A stretch of DNA of 7,446 bases from Pseudomonadota bacterium. GTDB taxonomy: Bacteria; Myxococcota_A; Polyangia; Polyangiales; Sandaracinaceae. Within the stretch, counting starts at the first letter, position 1. Each line of letters begins with the position of its first letter. Shown here one piece after another: positions 5,363 through 7,446 of the stretch. The DNA is taken from assembly GCA_023427125.1 (NCBI GenBank), contig JAEZBP010001015.1, forward strand, positions 1 through 7,446. The letters run 5' to 3'. Made by a program: the position numbers and the translations under genes. The notes below the pieces were generated by a model, which had not been told where the DNA came from, did not search any database, and saw nothing but the letters and a program-made list of their open reading frames with translations.

Positions 5363-7446
5363 ATGAGCAAGACGGACGGGCGCGGCGAGCTCGAGGAGCT
5401 CGCGAAGCAGATTCAGCACCACGAGGCCGCGTACCGGCGTGGCGAGCCGGAGATCACCGACTCCGAGTTCGACGCCCTCTTCGATCGCTATCGCGAGCTC
5501 GCGGACGCGCTCGGCCTCGCGCCCTCGGAGCGCATCGACACCAAGCCGGGGGAGGATCACACCGAGGGCTTCGAGACCGTCGAGCATCGCGTGGCGATGC
5601 TCTCGCTCGAGAAGCTCACGCCCAACCGTAAGGACAGCAAGGGCGCGCCGATCCCCCTCGAGGAGCAGCTCGAGCAGTGGTACGAGCGGCGGCGCGTCGA
5701 GCTCGAGCTCTCGGCCAAGGCGGAGCTCCCGCTCTTCGTCGAGCCGAAGGTCGACGGCGTCAGCGTCTCCTTGCTCTACCAGGGCGGCAAGCTCGCCCGC
5801 GCGGTGACCCGCGGCGACGGGCGCAAGGGCGACGTCATCACGCGGCAGGTCCTCGCCGCGCGCGCGGTCCCCGAGAAGCTGCGCGGGGTGACCGCCGGTG
5901 AGCTCGAGATCCGCGGAGAGCTCTATTGGCCCACCCAGGCCTTCCTGGACTACAACGCGCGGCTCGAGGCGGCCGGAGAGCGCGCGCTCATCAATCCGCG
6001 CAACGGGTGCGCCGGCCTGATCAAGCGCAAGGAGCCCGAGGGGCTCGAGCACACGGGGATCCGCTCATTCCTCTACCAGATCCCCTGGGCCGAGGGCGTC
6101 GATGTCCCCGCGACGCAGCACGAGGTGATCGCCTGGCTCGGCGAGCGCGGCGCGGACGTCTACGTCGAGGAGGTCCGCGTCGTCCAGGACGCGCGCGAGG
6201 CGTTCGCCTATTGCGAGCAGTACGGCGAGCGCCGCGCCACCCTGCCCTTCGAGATCGACGGGATGGTCATCAAGATCGACGAGCACCGCCACTACGGGCG
6301 GCTCGGCGAGACCGGGCACCACCCCCACTGGGGCATCGCCTACAAGTTCCCGCCCGAGCGCAAGCCGACGCGGCTCATCGGCGTGGTCGTGCAGGTCGGA
6401 AAGAGCGGGAAGCTCACCCCGGTCGCGGAGCTCGAGCCGGTCTTCCTCGCCGGCACCACCGTAAAGCGGACCTCGCTCCACAACTTCGTCGAGGTGGAGC
6501 GCAAGGACATCCGGATCGGCGACATGGTGTACGTCGAGAAGGCCGGTGAGATCATCCCTCAGGTCATCGGCGTGAAGCTGGACGAGCGCCCGAGGGACGC
6601 GCAGCCGATCCACCGCCCGCACGAGTGCCCGGCCTGCGGGACGCTGGTCCTGACCGAGGACGTCTTCATCTATTGTCCGAACCCCGCCTGCCCGGCGCAG
6701 GTCCGGGAGCGCCTCGAGCACTTCGTGAGCCGCAGCGCGCTCGAGGTCGATGGGATCGGCAGCAAGCTCATCGATCAGCTCGTCGAGCGGATGAGCGTCA
6801 CGAGGCCGCACGAGCTCTTCGGGCTCGACGTCGCGACGCTGGCCGGGCTCGAGCGCATGGGCAAGAAGAGCGCGGAGAACGTCGTGAAGGGGCTCGAGGC
6901 CGCGAAGGATCGCGGCCTCGCGCGGGTCCTCGTGGGCCTGGCGATAAGGCACGTCGGCGAGACGATGGCGGAGGACCTGGCCGGCTACTTCCACTCGGCC
7001 GACGCCCTCCTCGACTTCGCCGCGCGCTACGCCGCCGCCGATCCGAAGGCGATCGAGACCGTCGCGCCGGAGAAGGGCACCGGCGCGATCGAGGGGCTCG
7101 GGCGCAAGAGCGCCGACTCGATCTTCGGAGAGCTCGCGTCGCCCGCCATGCGCGAGATCTTCGACGGCCTGCGCGCCGCCGGCGTTAAGCTGACGGCCAA
7201 CGAGGAGAAGCGCGAGGAGGTCGACGGCGTGGCCGGCAAGACCTTCGTCATCACCGGCACCCTCCCGACGCTCAAGCGCAAGGACGCCGAGACGCGCATC
7301 AAGCAGGCGGGCGGCAAGACGAGCGGCTCGGTCTCGAAGAAGACCGACTTCGTCGTCGCCGGCGAGGAAGCCGGGAGCAAGCTCGAGAAGGCCCGCGAGC
7401 TCGGCGTCACCGTCATCGACGAGGCGCAGCTCCTCGATCTGCTCGG
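5363..7446 (+). CDS. ligA: NAD-dependent DNA ligase LigA (3' end cut by window edge)
   Basis: LigA seals nicks in duplex DNA during replication and repair, using NAD+ to adenylate itself. The 695 visible residues cover the whole domain order. Domain Ia (about 8-55) has PEITDSEFD. The nucleotidyltransferase domain has catalytic K129 in EPKVDG, TRGDG (149-153), IRGELYW (183-189), EIDGMVIK (297-304) and IAYKFP with K328. The OB fold includes AGTTVKRTSLHN (363-374). The zinc finger has Cys 422, 425, 438 and 443. The helix-hairpin-helix domain (about 455-610) includes VDGIGSKLIDQL and IRHVGE. The BRCT domain runs from 622 to the end (GKTFVITGTL). Only the stop and perhaps a few codons are missing. 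The ATG has no Shine-Dalgarno sequence but lies 8 nt after TATCCT. The protein departs from E. coli-type LigA in several places: Arg after the Tyr of domain Ia, an extra segment at about 84-99, TRQVLAAR where T.N.RTI is usual, and QVGKSG for QVGRTG. The identity is certain; whether it is the main ligase or a second copy cannot be seen here. Confidence 0.97.
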   Translation, partial: MSKTDGRGELEELAKQIQHHEAAYRRGEPEITDSEFDALFDRYRELADALGLAPSERIDTKPGEDHTEGFETVEHRVAMLSLEKLTPNRKDSKGAPIPLEEQLEQWYERRRVELELSAKAELPLFVEPKVDGVSVSLLYQGGKLARAVTRGDGRKGDVITRQVLAARAVPEKLRGVTAGELEIRGELYWPTQAFLDYNARLEAAGERALINPRNGCAGLIKRKEPEGLEHTGIRSFLYQIPWAEGVDVPATQHEVIAWLGERGADVYVEEVRVVQDAREAFAYCEQYGERRATLPFEIDGMVIKIDEHRHYGRLGETGHHPHWGIAYKFPPERKPTRLIGVVVQVGKSGKLTPVAELEPVFLAGTTVKRTSLHNFVEVERKDIRIGDMVYVEKAGEIIPQVIGVKLDERPRDAQPIHRPHECPACGTLVLTEDVFIYCPNPACPAQVRERLEHFVSRSALEVDGIGSKLIDQLVERMSVTRPHELFGLDVATLAGLERMGKKSAENVVKGLEAAKDRGLARVLVGLAIRHVGETMAEDLAGYFHSADALLDFAARYAAADPKAIETVAPEKGTGAIEGLGRKSADSIFGELASPAMREIFDGLRAAGVKLTANEEKREEVDGVAGKTFVITGTLPTLKRKDAETRIKQAGGKTSGSVSKKTDFVVAGEEAGSKLEKARELGVTVIDEAQLLDLL

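Noticed and set aside
5287..5370. A longer start for the exported TPR gene at 5370
   Set aside because: The extra 28 residues hide the signal peptide, are Arg-rich and overlap the ligA start.
6065..6994. A 309-codon open frame on the minus strand inside ligA
   Set aside because: It lies opposite strongly conserved LigA motifs (OB fold, zinc finger, HhH). Its Asp/Leu/Arg-rich translation has no recognisable domain.

Overview
The window looks like ordinary chromosomal DNA from a very GC-rich, Gram-negative-type bacterium. Codon third positions are almost always G or C, with GAG, CTC, GCG and CGC dominating. A member of the Myxococcota (Polyangia or Sandaracinus-like) is my best guess. It rests on base composition, on short TPR and beta-propeller-like exported proteins of unknown function, on a C-terminal domain resembling the AgmX/PglI type, and on a divergent form of LigA. 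This assignment is inference from style, not from a marker gene.

Layout. (1) Positions 2-781 (+) hold the 3' part of a gene whose start lies before the window; it encodes a helical, TPR-like region followed by a probable AgmX/PglI (TonB-C-like) C-terminal domain. (2) Its stop codon lies 4 bp from the stop of a convergent minus-strand cluster. Read in its own direction, that cluster runs: a 184-residue exported TPR-like protein (4732-5286), a 65-bp gap, a 463-residue membrane-anchored protein with a probable beta-propeller-type periplasmic part (3275-4666), a CUT2-family (RbsA/MglA-type) sugar ABC ATPase (1745-3274) and its RbsC-type permease (786-1748). The last three genes are packed with no spacing: the stop TGA abuts ATG at 3274/3275, and a GTGA 4-bp overlap lies at 1745-1748. 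They are almost certainly one transcript. No periplasmic sugar-binding protein is encoded here, so the importer is incomplete within this window. (3) From 5363 to the end (+) lies ligA for NAD-dependent DNA ligase, divergent from the TPR gene across 76 bp. It reaches the last residues of its BRCT domain, and only the stop (and possibly a few codons) falls beyond the edge.

How the genes work together: the ATPase and permease form the energising and channel parts of a carbohydrate importer. The membrane-anchored propeller-like protein is translationally coupled to them and may work with them, although it is not a recognisable binding protein. LigA is a replication and repair enzyme unrelated to the neighbours.

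The observations most worth a second look are the unusual LigA (changed NAD-pocket residues, an extra segment, replaced DNA-contact arginines), the operon joining a propeller-like anchored protein to an importer lacking its binding protein, and a shared TATCCT element 6-11 nt before three start codons that have no Shine-Dalgarno sequence, which suggests leaderless transcripts. I saw no RNA genes, CRISPR arrays, insertion sequences or phage genes, and no gene-free stretch longer than 76 bp.
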